A DNA stretch of 44,084 nucleotides from JAZDRH01 sp047470865 (GTDB lineage Bacteria > Pseudomonadota > Gammaproteobacteria > Pseudomonadales > Pseudomonadaceae). This document shows, one piece after another, positions 8,512 through 17,644 of the stretch (position 1 is the stretch's first letter; each line of letters opens with the position of its first letter). The position numbers and the translations under genes are program-made. Location: contig NZ_JAZDRH010000027.1 in NCBI RefSeq assembly GCF_047470865.1, positions 1 to 44,084 on the forward strand, in the 5' to 3' direction. Under the pieces are notes generated by a model that saw nothing but the letters and a program-made list of their open reading frames with translations, was not told where the DNA came from and did not search any database.

Positions 8512-10332
8512 GTGGCCATGAACTCACAGCTTTCTTCAACAAAACGTCCACGCTGGCGCAATTTATTGTGGTTAGGGCTGTTGTTCGTCTGTTTATTATG
8601 GCCATTGCATCATTTTGTTAGCCGTTATTATCAGCAGACAGTATTTCTTAAAAACCAACAAACCTTAGACTTATATGTGGCTAACGTACAAGGCACACTT
8701 GGGCGTTATGAAGTATTACCACAAATTTTAGGAAACTTACCTAGCTTAAAACAGGCACTCTTAAAGACAGATGATGCTACAGCTATTGCTCAAGCCAACC
8801 GTACATTAGAGCGTATTCAGCAAGAAACAGGTGCAGATGTTATTTATCTGATGGATCGTAATGGTTTCACTTGGGCAGCCTCAAACTGGAACACAGCAAG
8901 ACCATTTAGTGGCAATAACTTCGCTTTTCGGCCTTATTTTCGAGAGGCAATTCAAGGCCGGCAAGGGCAGTTTTTTGGTGTAGGTAATATTTCTTTTAAG
9001 CGTGGCTATTATTTTGGTAACGCAGTTTATGATGGCGATAAAATGATTGGTGTTTTAGTGGTTAAGGTGGATATTTCCAACACTGAAACGCTATGGGGAA
9101 AAACGCCAGAGCAGCTTGTGGTAACAGATGATAATGGCGTCATTATTTTAACCTCCAATGATAAGTGGCGCTTTACCGCCACACATGAATTAAATGATGT
9201 AGAACGCAATCGTATTGCTGCTTATCAACCTTATCCGACGTTAGCGCCCAAGTTATGGAACATTAATAGCAAGGATTGGTTAGTACAGACTCAAGAACTT
9301 CCCAAAGTAGGTTGGAAGGTATCCATTTACACGCCTATCTCGCAAGTTGAAGCGCCTGTGCGTAGTGCGATGGCGATTGTCACTATTACCTTATTAGCTG
9401 TGCTGCTTTGGTTGGGTATCTTAATGCAGCGTCGTCGGCACTATTTAGATCGTATTGCGTTAGATGCGCAAGCTAAGCATGAATTAGAGCAAAACGTATT
9501 GCATCGCACCCAAGATTTAGAAGCGCTCAATGCAGTACTGAAAAAAGAAGTGCTCAAACGTGAACAAGCGCAGCAGGAGCTAGTAAAAGCACAAGATGAG
9601 TTGGTGCAGGCTAGCAAATTAACTGCGTTAGGCGTCATGTCCGCTAGTATTAGTCATGAGCTAAATCAGCCTTTGGCGGCTATTCGTAACTATGCCGATA
9701 ACAGCAAAATCTTTTTAGCACATCAACGTTATAGTGATGTGGAAAGCAACTTGGGTTTGATTAGCCAATTAACTGAGCGTATGGCATCTATCATTGCCCA
9801 TCTACGTGCCTTTGCACGGCGTGACCGCAAGGCTTCAGAGCATGTTGCTTTGCAGTCAGCTTTAGATGATAGCCTGGCTTTGATTGCTAAGCGTCGCCAA
9901 GAAATGCATGTGAGTTTGGTGCGCGATATCCCAGATGCGACCTTATGGGTAGAGGCTGGTGAAACACGTTTGCGTCAAGTATTAAGCAATGTACTCAGTA
10001 ATGCTTTGGATGCGTTAAGTGAAAAATCAGCGCCTCGGCGTATTTTTATTAGCTCCAAAGTAACAGACGAATGGATTTCTTTAATTATTCGTGATAATGG
10101 TAATGGCTTTACCCAAGAAGCTTTAGCACAAGCGCGCGAACCATTTTTTACTACTAAAACCAGCGCTCGAGGTTTAGGCTTAGGCTTAGCTATCTGTGAT
10201 GCAGTGATTCGCGGTTTAGGCGGTGAGCTTATTTTCAGCAATCATAAAGAAGGTGGCGCTATTGTAGAAGTACGTTTAAGAGCCATTCAAGCCAATAGCA
10301 TGTCGCATTCAACAGAAGATATTTTTTTATGA
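8512..10332 (+). CDS. dctB: C4-dicarboxylate sensor histidine kinase
   Basis: This 606-residue membrane histidine kinase has TM1 at about residues 17-35. A periplasmic double-Cache sensor follows to about residue 280, including the FRPYFREAIQGRQGQFFGVG motif typical of DctB, then TM2 at about 283-305 and a coiled coil at about 320-370. The dimerisation/phosphoacceptor box is SASISHELNQPLAAIRNYAD, with the phospho-accepting histidine at about H382. The ATPase domain carries the N box NVLSNALDAL, then DNGNGF and GLGLGLAICDAV. It senses dicarboxylates such as succinate, fumarate and malate, and phosphorylates DctD. The start may be GTG at 8512 or ATG at 8518; neither has a strong Shine-Dalgarno. 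It overlaps dctD by 4 bases. Confidence 0.93.
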   Translation: MAMNSQLSSTKRPRWRNLLWLGLLFVCLLWPLHHFVSRYYQQTVFLKNQQTLDLYVANVQGTLGRYEVLPQILGNLPSLKQALLKTDDATAIAQANRTLERIQQETGADVIYLMDRNGFTWAASNWNTARPFSGNNFAFRPYFREAIQGRQGQFFGVGNISFKRGYYFGNAVYDGDKMIGVLVVKVDISNTETLWGKTPEQLVVTDDNGVIILTSNDKWRFTATHELNDVERNRIAAYQPYPTLAPKLWNINSKDWLVQTQELPKVGWKVSIYTPISQVEAPVRSAMAIVTITLLAVLLWLGILMQRRRHYLDRIALDAQAKHELEQNVLHRTQDLEALNAVLKKEVLKREQAQQELVKAQDELVQASKLTALGVMSASISHELNQPLAAIRNYADNSKIFLAHQRYSDVESNLGLISQLTERMASIIAHLRAFARRDRKASEHVALQSALDDSLALIAKRRQEMHVSLVRDIPDATLWVEAGETRLRQVLSNVLSNALDALSEKSAPRRIFISSKVTDEWISLIIRDNGNGFTQEALAQAREPFFTTKTSARGLGLGLAICDAVIRGLGGELIFSNHKEGGAIVEVRLRAIQANSMSHSTEDIFL

Positions 10333-11705
10333 CTTCAGTAAAGCAAGACACTCAGGTTTTATTACTTGATGACGATCCTCATCTGCGTACTGCATTAAGC
10401 CAAACCTTTGATTTAGCAGGTTTATCCGTACAGGCTCTAGCCTCTGCTGAGGGATTGTTGGAGCAAGTGTCTCGTGATTGGCCAGGCATTATTGTCAGTG
10501 ATATACGTATGCCTGGTATGGACGGCTTCGCGTTGTTAAGGCAAATTAAAAGCTTTGATCCTGAATTGCCTGTGCTGCTCATAACAGGGCATGGTGATGT
10601 GCCTCTGGCTGTTGAAGCTATGCGTTCAGGTGCCTATGATTTTTTACAAAAACCTTTTGCCCGCGAGCAATTATTAGACAGTATTCATCGTGCCTTAGAG
10701 CTACGTCGTTTGGTGCTAGAAAACCGATCTTTACGCTTAGAGTTAGCGGATCGTAGTGAGCTTGGTGCACGTCTTCTGGGGCCATCTAAGCAAATTCAAC
10801 ATTTACGGCAACAGGTTGGAGCGCTAGCTATTACTAATGCAGATGTTCTGGTTTGGGGCGAAACAGGCAGCGGTAAAGAAGTAGTAGCCCGTGCATTACA
10901 TAGCTTGTCGAGCCGCCGAGATGGGCCTTTTGTGGCAATCAATGCAGGAGCTTTAGCTGAAAATCTTGTTGAAAGTGAACTCTTTGGTCATGAAGTAGGT
11001 GCTTTTACTGGCGCCAATAAACGGCGTATTGGTAAATTTGAATATGCTAATGGCGGCACTATCTTTCTGGATGAAATTGAAAGCATGAGCCTTGATGTGC
11101 AAGTAAAGATTTTACGTTTACTACAAGAACGAGTGGTTGAGCGTATGGGATCTAATGAGCAGCTGCCTTTAGATATTCGTGTTATCGCGGCGACGAAAGA
11201 GGATTTGCGAGAAGCGGCTGACCAAGGGCGCTTTCGTGCAGACCTCTATTATCGTTTAAATGTAGCACAGCTACGTATTCCAGCTTTAAGAGAGCGCAAG
11301 GATGACATTCTGCCTTTGTTTCAACACTTTCTTGATAAAGCCTGTGAACGTAACAATTTGCCGCTTAAAGAAATGACTGCCCAGGATAGGCTTGAACTCT
11401 TAGCTCATACTTGGCCTGGTAATGTGCGGGAGCTGCAAAATGCCGCTGAGCGTTATGCACTAGGATTGGCTATAACCATTAGTAGTAGTGCAGAAGAAAG
11501 CTATACTACAAAAGTCGGATTAAGCGCTCAGGTAGAAGCCTTTGAAAAAGCCATGATTGCTGCTGAGCTAGGTAAGGCCCATACATCCTTGCGTAGTGTG
11601 GCTGAGGCGTTAGGAATTCCACGTAAAACTCTGCATGATAAATTACGTAAACATAATTTAGTCTTTGCCGGTTCTGGCGAAAATTCGCCGTTTTCTGATG
11701 TTTGA
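10329..11705 (+). CDS. dctD: Sigma-54-dependent response regulator for dicarboxylate transport
   Basis: This 458-residue NtrC-type activator begins with a receiver domain whose acidic pocket is LLLDDD and whose phosphoacceptor is D58 in VSDIRMPGMDG. A central AAA+ domain follows, with Walker A GETGSGKE at 177-184, the sigma-54 contact loop GAFTGA at 224-229, and Walker B GGTIFLDEIES. The C-terminus has a Fis-type helix-turn-helix (LRSVAEALGIPRKTLHDKLRKH). It activates the downstream dctPQM promoter, which has a clear -24/-12 element. The first of two palindromic candidate binding sites lies inside the 3' end of this gene. It is translationally coupled to dctB. Confidence 0.95.
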   Translation: MTSVKQDTQVLLLDDDPHLRTALSQTFDLAGLSVQALASAEGLLEQVSRDWPGIIVSDIRMPGMDGFALLRQIKSFDPELPVLLITGHGDVPLAVEAMRSGAYDFLQKPFAREQLLDSIHRALELRRLVLENRSLRLELADRSELGARLLGPSKQIQHLRQQVGALAITNADVLVWGETGSGKEVVARALHSLSSRRDGPFVAINAGALAENLVESELFGHEVGAFTGANKRRIGKFEYANGGTIFLDEIESMSLDVQVKILRLLQERVVERMGSNEQLPLDIRVIAATKEDLREAADQGRFRADLYYRLNVAQLRIPALRERKDDILPLFQHFLDKACERNNLPLKEMTAQDRLELLAHTWPGNVRELQNAAERYALGLAITISSSAEESYTTKVGLSAQVEAFEKAMIAAELGKAHTSLRSVAEALGIPRKTLHDKLRKHNLVFAGSGENSPFSDV

Positions 11706-11722
11706 TATGGCGAAAACTCGCC
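11676..11722. promoter_or_regulatory. Tandem palindromes, candidate DctD upstream activator sites
   Basis: Two near-identical 14-bp palindromes are present: GGCGAAAATTCGCC at 11676-11689 (within the last codons of dctD) and GGCGAAAACTCGCC at 11709-11722. Their centres are 33 bp apart, about three helical turns. They lie about 115-160 bp upstream of the sigma-54 promoter, the usual spacing for NtrC-family activator sites. Binding by DctD is inferred from position and symmetry. Confidence 0.75.
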
Positions 11723-11836
11723 AATTAGCGTTGCTGAATAATAATTATATTATTTAGATTAGTCTTATTGGCTGCATTTTAAGTAAATTTAAGTTGTTTT
11801 CTCTTTTTTAGCTGTTTTTTATAAGAAAATATCAAG

Positions 11837-11852
11837 TTGGCACGTATGTTGC
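11837..11852 (+). promoter_or_regulatory. Sigma-54 (-24/-12) promoter of dctPQM
   Basis: TTGGCACGTATGTTGC matches the RpoN consensus TTGGCACG-N4-TTGC exactly, with the GG and GC dinucleotides correctly spaced. It lies 79 bases upstream of the dctP start codon. Confidence 0.93.
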
Positions 11853-11930
11853 GATTTATTTCACAGACTACAAAAAGTCGAATGACTGGAGTCCTTTGGA
11901 TTCTGCCAACTACTAATAAGAGGAACAACT

Positions 11931-12923
11931 ATGTTCAAGTTGACTGCTAAGGCACTAGCTTGTGCTTTATCATTAAGCGTTGCAGGTTTTGCAATGGCTG
12001 ATGAGCCAATCGTAATTAAGTTCTCACACGTTGTTGCTGAGCATACTCCCAAAGGACAAGGCGCTTTACTCTTTAAGCAATTAGCTGAAGAACGTTTAGC
12101 TGGCAAAGTAAAAGTAGAAGTTTATTCAAACTCCTCTTTATTCGGTGACGGTAAAGAAATGGAAGCACTATTGCTAGGTGATGTGCAAATTATTGCGCCT
12201 TCATTAGCAAAGTTTGAGCACTACTCAAAACCAATTCAGATTTTTGATTTGCCTTTCTTGTTTGATGACATGGCCGCTGTTGATCGTTTCCAAAAAGGTC
12301 CAGTTGGTAAAGAGTTGCTCACGTCAATGGAAAGCAAGGGGATTACAGGTCTTGGTTATTGGCACAATGGTTTGAAACAACTATCAGCTAACAAAGCCTT
12401 GCGCGTACCTAAAGATGCTCGCGGTCTAAAATTCCGTGTACAAGCTTCTGCGGTGTTAGATGAGCAGTTTAAAGCACTGCGCGCTAACCCACGTAAAATG
12501 AGTTTTGCTGAAGTGTACCAAGGTTTACAAACAGGCGTTGTAAATGGTGCTGAAAACCCATATTCAAATATTTACTCGCAAAAAATGCACGAAGTGCAAA
12601 AGTACATTACTGAGTCTAACCATGGCTTGTTAGATTATATGGTGATTACTAACACTAAATTCTGGAATGGTTTACCTGATGATGTGCGCACTGAATTGGC
12701 TAGCATCATGGATGAAGTCACCACCGAAGTGAATAAACAAGCTGATGCGCTAAACCAAGGCGATAAACAACGCATTATTGACAGTGGCCGTAGTGAAATT
12801 ATCACACTAACTGCAGAGCAGCGCGAAGAATGGCGTGAAGCCATGCGTCCAGTGTGGAAAAAATTTGAAGGCGAAATTGGTGCTGAGCGCATCAAGGCTG
12901 CCGAAGCTGCTAATCAGCAATAA
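11931..12923 (+). CDS. dctP: TRAP transporter periplasmic C4-dicarboxylate-binding protein
   Basis: This 330-residue secreted solute-binding protein has a signal peptide ending at about residue 23 (GFAMA-DEP). The mature protein starts with IVIKFSHVVAEHTPKGQGALLFKQL, the DctP hallmark. The conserved arginine region that binds the carboxylate is in GLKFRVQASAVLDEQFKALRANP, and AEVYQGLQTGVVNGAENPYSNI is the family signature. It captures malate, succinate or fumarate for DctQM. The ATG follows AGAGGAACAACT. Transcription probably depends on sigma-54 and DctD. A stem-loop follows the stop codon. Confidence 0.95.
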   Translation: MFKLTAKALACALSLSVAGFAMADEPIVIKFSHVVAEHTPKGQGALLFKQLAEERLAGKVKVEVYSNSSLFGDGKEMEALLLGDVQIIAPSLAKFEHYSKPIQIFDLPFLFDDMAAVDRFQKGPVGKELLTSMESKGITGLGYWHNGLKQLSANKALRVPKDARGLKFRVQASAVLDEQFKALRANPRKMSFAEVYQGLQTGVVNGAENPYSNIYSQKMHEVQKYITESNHGLLDYMVITNTKFWNGLPDDVRTELASIMDEVTTEVNKQADALNQGDKQRIIDSGRSEIITLTAEQREEWREAMRPVWKKFEGEIGAERIKAAEAANQQ

Positions 12924-12932
12924 GTTGTGTTT

Positions 12933-12970
12933 AACGCGGATGCAGTTTGCAAAAGCTGTATCCGCGTTTT
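12933..12970 (+). terminator. Intercistronic stem-loop between dctP and dctQ
   Basis: The 13-bp arms AACGCGGATGCAG and CTGTATCCGCGTT (one G-T pair) with a 10-base loop end in TTTT. Because it lies within the dctPQM operon, it probably acts as a partial terminator and/or 3' stabiliser that keeps binding protein more abundant than the membrane subunits. Confidence 0.75.
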
Positions 12971-12998
12971 AGTTCTACCCTCCACGAGGAGAAATCAA

Positions 12999-13643
12999 AT
13001 GAACGCCTTGCGCCGCGTTTGGGATCGTTTTGAGGAAGGCTTTATCGTTTTCCTATTAGCAGCAATGACATTAGTGACTTTCGTTTATGTCTTGCTCAAT
13101 AACTTATATTCAATGTTTTATAAATTTGCAGAATGGACGGCCGAAAGCTCTGAAGGCTTTTCTGAAGCTATGTATAGCATTGGCGATTTTATTTTAGATG
13201 GCGCCCAAGCAATGACTTGGAGTAATGCGCTGACTAAAGCACTTTTTGCATGGCTCATTTTCTTTGGTTTGGCCTATGGCGTGCGTACGGCAGGGCATAT
13301 TGGTGTTGATGCTTTAGTTAAATTAGTACCGCGTCGCTTGCAGCGTTTTATTGGCTTTGTGGCCTGTTTAGTCTGCTTAGGTTATGCCGGGCTAATTGTT
13401 GAAGCGAGTTATGAGTGGTTGACAGTGTTAATGACAAATGCAATTGGCGCTGACGATTTAGGGCACTTTGGTGTTATGCAATGGCATATTGCTTTAATTA
13501 TTCCTGTTGGTTTTGCATTGGTATTTATTCGTTACTTAGAAATTATGTGGCGTATTGTGACGGGCAAACAAATTGGCTTAGGGCTTGCCGATGAAGCGGC
13601 AGATGCGCTGCATTTAGCGGATGAAAAAGAGGAGCGTGTGTAA
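12999..13643 (+). CDS. dctQ: TRAP transporter small permease subunit
   Basis: This 214-residue membrane protein has four predicted helices (about residues 15-35, 75-95, 115-140 and 165-190), the DctQ layout. Typical motifs are LFAWLIFFGLAYGVRTAGHIGVDALV and the C-terminal helix IALIIPVGFALVFIRYLEIMWRI. It forms the membrane complex with DctM. The ATG at 12999 is chosen because CGAGGAGAAATCAA precedes it. An in-frame ATG at 12927 would translate through the intercistronic stem-loop and add unlikely residues. The stop overlaps the dctM start (TAATG). Confidence 0.93.
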   Translation: MNALRRVWDRFEEGFIVFLLAAMTLVTFVYVLLNNLYSMFYKFAEWTAESSEGFSEAMYSIGDFILDGAQAMTWSNALTKALFAWLIFFGLAYGVRTAGHIGVDALVKLVPRRLQRFIGFVACLVCLGYAGLIVEASYEWLTVLMTNAIGADDLGHFGVMQWHIALIIPVGFALVFIRYLEIMWRIVTGKQIGLGLADEAADALHLADEKEERV

Positions 13644-14923
13644 TGACTATTTTATTCCTCTTTTTGGCCTTATTTGTTCTGATGTTTATTGGCGTACCTG
13701 TAGCTATTTCTTTAGGCTTGGCAGGCTCGCTCACTATTATGTTCTTTAGCCCTGACTCAGTGCGCTCATTAGCGATTAAGCTATTTGAAACAAGTGAACA
13801 TTACACCTTATTAGCTATTCCGTTTTTCTTATTGGCGGGTGCCTTTATGACCACTGGTGGTGTGGCGCGTCGTTTAATCGACTTTGCTAACGCCTGTGTT
13901 GGTCATATCCGTGGCGGCTTAGCTATTGGTGCCGTATTAGCTTGTATGTTGTTTGCTGCACTTTCTGGCTCAAGTCCTGCCACTGTAGCTGCTGTTGGCT
14001 CTATTGCTATTGCAGGTATGGTGCGCTCAGGTTATCCACAAGCCTTTGGTGCGGGAATTGTGTGTAACGCAGGTACGCTCGGTATTTTGATTCCTCCATC
14101 TGTTGTAATGGTGGTTTATGCTGCCGCGACTGAGCAATCAGTGGGTAGCTTATTTATGGCAGGCGTTGTGCCAGGCTTATTATTGGGCGTGGGCCTAATG
14201 GTGGCTATCTATGTTATTGCGGTTAAGAAAAAACTACCGGCCATGCCTCGTGCTAGCTTTCGTCAATGGTTAAGTGCAGCGCGAAAAGCAATCTGGGGCT
14301 TATTATTGATGGTGATCATCTTGGGTGGTATTTACTCAGGCATGTTTACCCCAACAGAAGCCGCAGCGGTAGCAGCAGTCTATTCCGCTTTTATTGCGAT
14401 TTTTGTATACAAAGATATGAAAATCACAGAAGCGCCTAAGGTAATTTTAGAGTCTGCTAAATTAAGCATCATGTTGATGTTTATTATTGCCAACGCCATG
14501 TTATTCGCCCATGTGTTAACCACAGAGCAAATTCCACAGCAAATTACCGCTTGGGTATTAGAGTCTGGCTTTGAGCCTTGGATGTTCCTGTTGGTGGTCA
14601 ATATTGTATTGTTGATTGCCGGTGCTTTCATGGAGCCATCGGCTATTATCCTAATTTTGGCACCTATCTTATTCCCAATTGCAGTGGAATTAGGCATTAA
14701 CCCTATTCATCTAGGTATTATCATGGTGGTGAATATGGAGATTGGCTTGATTACGCCACCTGTAGGGCTCAATCTGTTCGTTACTTCGGCAGTGACGGGT
14801 ATGACAGTACCACAAGTTATCAAAGCAGCCATGCCTTGGTTAGCGCTGTTGTTATTGTTCTTAATTTTGATTACCTATATTCCATGGATCTCATTGGCAC
14901 TGCCAACCTATCTAGGTATGTAG
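13643..14923 (+). CDS. dctM: TRAP transporter large permease subunit
   Basis: This 426-residue protein of about 11-12 helices is the sodium-coupled transport subunit of the TRAP complex. Family motifs include FLALFVLMFIGVPVAISLG at the N-terminus, ALSGSSPATVAAVGSIAI, GTLGILIPPSV and, in the second half, EIGLITPPVGLNLFV. Length is standard. It is coupled to dctQ by a TAATG overlap and is the last gene of the operon, closed by a strong terminator. Confidence 0.95.
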   Translation: MTILFLFLALFVLMFIGVPVAISLGLAGSLTIMFFSPDSVRSLAIKLFETSEHYTLLAIPFFLLAGAFMTTGGVARRLIDFANACVGHIRGGLAIGAVLACMLFAALSGSSPATVAAVGSIAIAGMVRSGYPQAFGAGIVCNAGTLGILIPPSVVMVVYAAATEQSVGSLFMAGVVPGLLLGVGLMVAIYVIAVKKKLPAMPRASFRQWLSAARKAIWGLLLMVIILGGIYSGMFTPTEAAAVAAVYSAFIAIFVYKDMKITEAPKVILESAKLSIMLMFIIANAMLFAHVLTTEQIPQQITAWVLESGFEPWMFLLVVNIVLLIAGAFMEPSAIILILAPILFPIAVELGINPIHLGIIMVVNMEIGLITPPVGLNLFVTSAVTGMTVPQVIKAAMPWLALLLLFLILITYIPWISLALPTYLGM

Positions 14924-14943
14924 TGAACCTATTAAATTGAGCG

Positions 14944-14971
14944 AAAGGGCAACGTTAAGTTGCCCTTTTTT
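14944..14971 (+). terminator. dctPQM terminator
   Basis: A perfect 10-bp inverted repeat (AAAGGGCAAC / GTTGCCCTTT) with a 5-base loop is followed by a T run, 20 bases after dctM. Confidence 0.93.
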
Positions 14972-15012
14972 ATGTAAGCTATGGCTTTACTCATTGGTCA
15001 TGGTGTCAGTGT

Positions 15013-15654
15013 ATGTCGAACTCTCCTAGCTGGATAGAAACTACAACCTATATTGCTCAACCTGAGTTCGCTTTCTATTTTCTGTTGCGGCCGAGTCTAT
15101 TTATCGGTAATCCGAATGATCCTAAGCAAGTGGGGAACAGAGATAAATTTTCTGTGCCACTCTATGTCCCATTGAATGATCCGCATCTGTTCATGACAAC
15201 GCAGACTGCGCTTACACATTTTGATGAGCTAGTGCGTTATTACGAAAATATCATTCACGTAAGCGCCGCTCATAAGTGCAAGTTAATGCCGCATTATTTT
15301 TGGGTTAGACCTCTTTTATTAGATAAGACTAACAACCAAACTTTGGTTGGCTTTCCGTGGTATGACACGGTTGGAGAATTAGATTATTTGTGTACACAGC
15401 TTCAAAAAAATGAAGAAGGAAGCTGTTTCAATGACGCAGACCAAGGCTGGAGTTTAGAAATAGCGCACTATAACAATAAGCTGTTTGTTCAGGAGAGTGA
15501 TCCTGATGAAGGTGAAGTTTATTGCTTAGCCAACATGGATCGTGCACCACTACTGGAGCAAGTCACGCTAGTGCAGCAGCAAGCGCATCAATTAGTAAAA
15601 CGTCTGAGTCAACATTTTGCTAGGGATTATTGGACAAGATATTGGAATTATTAA
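15013..15654 (+). CDS. Hypothetical soluble protein, 213 aa
   Basis: I do not recognise this protein. It has no signal peptide, membrane helix or cofactor motif. It is rich in Trp, Tyr and Phe, and the C-terminus is strongly aromatic (ARDYWTRYWNY). The middle has a repeated cysteine/aspartate flavour (GSCFNDADQGW, EGEVYCLANMD) without a clear metal site. It resembles small uncharacterised proteins of immunity or regulatory type only in a general way. The reading frame is well used and base composition is like its neighbours, so it is probably real. The Shine-Dalgarno is weak. It sits between the dct terminator and the alcohol dehydrogenase gene, 48 bases upstream of the latter. Confidence 0.7.
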   Translation: MSNSPSWIETTTYIAQPEFAFYFLLRPSLFIGNPNDPKQVGNRDKFSVPLYVPLNDPHLFMTTQTALTHFDELVRYYENIIHVSAAHKCKLMPHYFWVRPLLLDKTNNQTLVGFPWYDTVGELDYLCTQLQKNEEGSCFNDADQGWSLEIAHYNNKLFVQESDPDEGEVYCLANMDRAPLLEQVTLVQQQAHQLVKRLSQHFARDYWTRYWNY

Positions 15655-15702
15655 TTTCAGCTTAGGCGATAAAACCGTGTCGTTAACTGTAGGAGTACAA
15701 AG

Positions 15703-16857
15703 ATGAGTGCCATTGCAAGTTTTTTTATGCCAGTTGTTTCGCTATTAGGCGAAGGCTGTGTTAAAGAATTACCTGATCGCGTTAAGTCTTTAAAGGCGAC
15801 TAAGCCACTGCTGATTACTGATAAAGGTATGACAGCTTTAGGCTATAGCCAAAAAATCGTACAACTATTAGAAGACGCTGGCTTTAATTGCGTAGTCTTT
15901 GATGAAACAGTACCAAATCCAACAGACGAAAACGTAGTTGCTGGCGCAAAAGTTTATCAAGACAATCATTGTGATATGTTGATTTCACTGGGTGGTGGTA
16001 GCGCCCATGATTGCTGTAAAGCTGTCGGCATTATTGTGACCAATGGTGGCGTTATTTCTGACTATGAAGGGTTAGATCAAGTAGTACAGGCATTGCCTCC
16101 GTATGTTGCGATCAATACTACAGCTGGCACAGCCAGTGAAATGACGCGCTTTACTATCATTACTAATACATCTAACCACGTAAAAATGGCTATTGTTGAC
16201 TGGCGAGTAACACCTGATGTTGCTATTAACGATCCTGTCTTGATGATTGATATGCCACCAGCTTTAACCGCCGCTACTGGAATGGATGCCTTAACACATG
16301 CCGTTGAAGCCTATGTCTCAACAGCCGCCAACCCCATTACCGATGCCTGTGCCTTGCAAGCTATTCAGCTAATTGGCACTAATTTGCGTAAAGCAGTGGC
16401 GCGTGGCGATGACCTCGAAGCTCGTGATGCTATGGCCTATGCTCAGTATCTGGCTGGCATGGCATTTAATAACGCCAGCCTTGGTTATGTACACGCCATG
16501 TCGCATCAGTTGGGTGGCATGTATAACTTACCGCATGGCGTATGTAATGCGCTGTTATTGCCGCATGTTTGCGAAGTAAACATGATTGCTCGTCTTGAGC
16601 GCTTTGCAGATATCGCTGTAGCTTTAGGTGAAAATATTGAAGGCCTATCAATGCGTGATGCTGCTAAGTTAGCCATCAAATCTATTCGTGCACTTTCTAA
16701 AGATGTAGGTATTCCGAAAAACCTCACTGAATTAGGTGTGAAGAAAAAAGATATCGAAGAAATGGTTAAAAATGCACAAAAAGATGTTTGTGCATTAACT
16801 AACCCACGTAAGCTAACAGATGAAGAAGTCGCAGCTGTTTATCGATCTGCACTTTAA
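15703..16857 (+). CDS. Iron-containing alcohol dehydrogenase
   Basis: This 384-residue group III, Fe(II)/NAD(P)-dependent alcohol dehydrogenase is of the FucO/YiaY/ErcA type. The nucleotide-binding GGGS is at residues 97-100. The metal ligands by family alignment are D195 and H199 (GMDALTHAVEAY), H264 (GYVHAMSHQLGG) and H278 (YNLPHGVCNALLLPHV). All four are present, so the enzyme should be active. The substrate (methanol, ethanol, 1,2-diol or threonine-like) cannot be told from sequence. The ATG is preceded by TAGGAG. It appears to be a single-gene unit with its own terminator. Confidence 0.93.
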   Translation: MSAIASFFMPVVSLLGEGCVKELPDRVKSLKATKPLLITDKGMTALGYSQKIVQLLEDAGFNCVVFDETVPNPTDENVVAGAKVYQDNHCDMLISLGGGSAHDCCKAVGIIVTNGGVISDYEGLDQVVQALPPYVAINTTAGTASEMTRFTIITNTSNHVKMAIVDWRVTPDVAINDPVLMIDMPPALTAATGMDALTHAVEAYVSTAANPITDACALQAIQLIGTNLRKAVARGDDLEARDAMAYAQYLAGMAFNNASLGYVHAMSHQLGGMYNLPHGVCNALLLPHVCEVNMIARLERFADIAVALGENIEGLSMRDAAKLAIKSIRALSKDVGIPKNLTELGVKKKDIEEMVKNAQKDVCALTNPRKLTDEEVAAVYRSAL

Positions 16858-16864
16858 GAACAAG

Positions 16865-16888
16865 AACGGCACCTTAGGGTGCCGTTTT
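16865..16888 (+). terminator. Terminator after alcohol dehydrogenase
   Basis: A perfect 9-bp inverted repeat (AACGGCACC / GGTGCCGTT) with a 4-base loop is followed by TT, 8 bases after the stop codon. Confidence 0.9.
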
Positions 16889-16913
16889 ATATGCTCAATA
16901 AGGTTTGTGAATT

Positions 16914-17636
16914 ATGAAACAGCGATATAGTTATTTATTTAGCACAGGTATGATAATTAACATCCTAATGGCTGTGTTAATAACCTTGAGTCAGATGCAT
17001 TGGATTATTATTTGTGCTAGTTGGGTGTTAGTTATTGTTAATGTGAGTTATTTTTTATATGCGGGTAAATATCCTAAAGAACTGACTGTTTTAAATGTTA
17101 TTGCAGGTTTTGTTTTAGGGCCCATTTATGGCTTGTTAGGCATGTTGGGTGTTTTAGCAACTAACAAAGGATTAGGTTTGCAGCAGCTAGAGCTATCGTC
17201 AAACGAAGAAGCCAGAGAAATAAAAAACCATTTCTATATTAGAAATATGTATTTTTTATATATTGCTATTGCATTTATTGTATTCGCTGTTATTGGCGTA
17301 CTTTCTATTCCTAAAGAAGCACATACCTTAGTCACTGCCTTTGCAATTATTTCAATTATTGGCTGGGGACTAGGGTTCTGTATTTTCTTCATTTTAAACA
17401 TTGGTAAGGTTTATGTAGCAGTAAGTGAAAGTTATCTTTATTTTAAACCAGCCTTGACCTTGCCCTTGCATAAGGTGGCTATTTTAGCATTAGAAAACTT
17501 AGAATTTGATAATGACACATACAAATTTACGGCAAACATAACTGGAGAAAAGTTGGTATTTTGTATTCTTCGCAGCAATTTAAACTTTGAAGATCAGGCG
17601 GTGGTAGAAAAAATACTCTTGAATTTAAATAAATAA
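16914..17636 (+). CDS. Hypothetical multi-pass membrane protein, 240 aa
   Basis: Not recognised. Five or six hydrophobic stretches are visible, at about residues 12-32, 34-50, 60-85, 110-130, 140-160 and 160-170. A soluble C-terminal domain follows (about 170-240), with the stretch ITGEKLVFCILRSNLNFEDQAVV resembling a small PH-like or membrane-proximal beta domain. Codon use is like its neighbours and the frame is clean over 723 bases. It lies downstream of a terminator and ends at a bidirectional terminator, so it is probably monocistronic. Confidence 0.7.
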   Translation: MKQRYSYLFSTGMIINILMAVLITLSQMHWIIICASWVLVIVNVSYFLYAGKYPKELTVLNVIAGFVLGPIYGLLGMLGVLATNKGLGLQQLELSSNEEAREIKNHFYIRNMYFLYIAIAFIVFAVIGVLSIPKEAHTLVTAFAIISIIGWGLGFCIFFILNIGKVYVAVSESYLYFKPALTLPLHKVAILALENLEFDNDTYKFTANITGEKLVFCILRSNLNFEDQAVVEKILLNLNK

Positions 17637-17644
17637 CTAATGTT

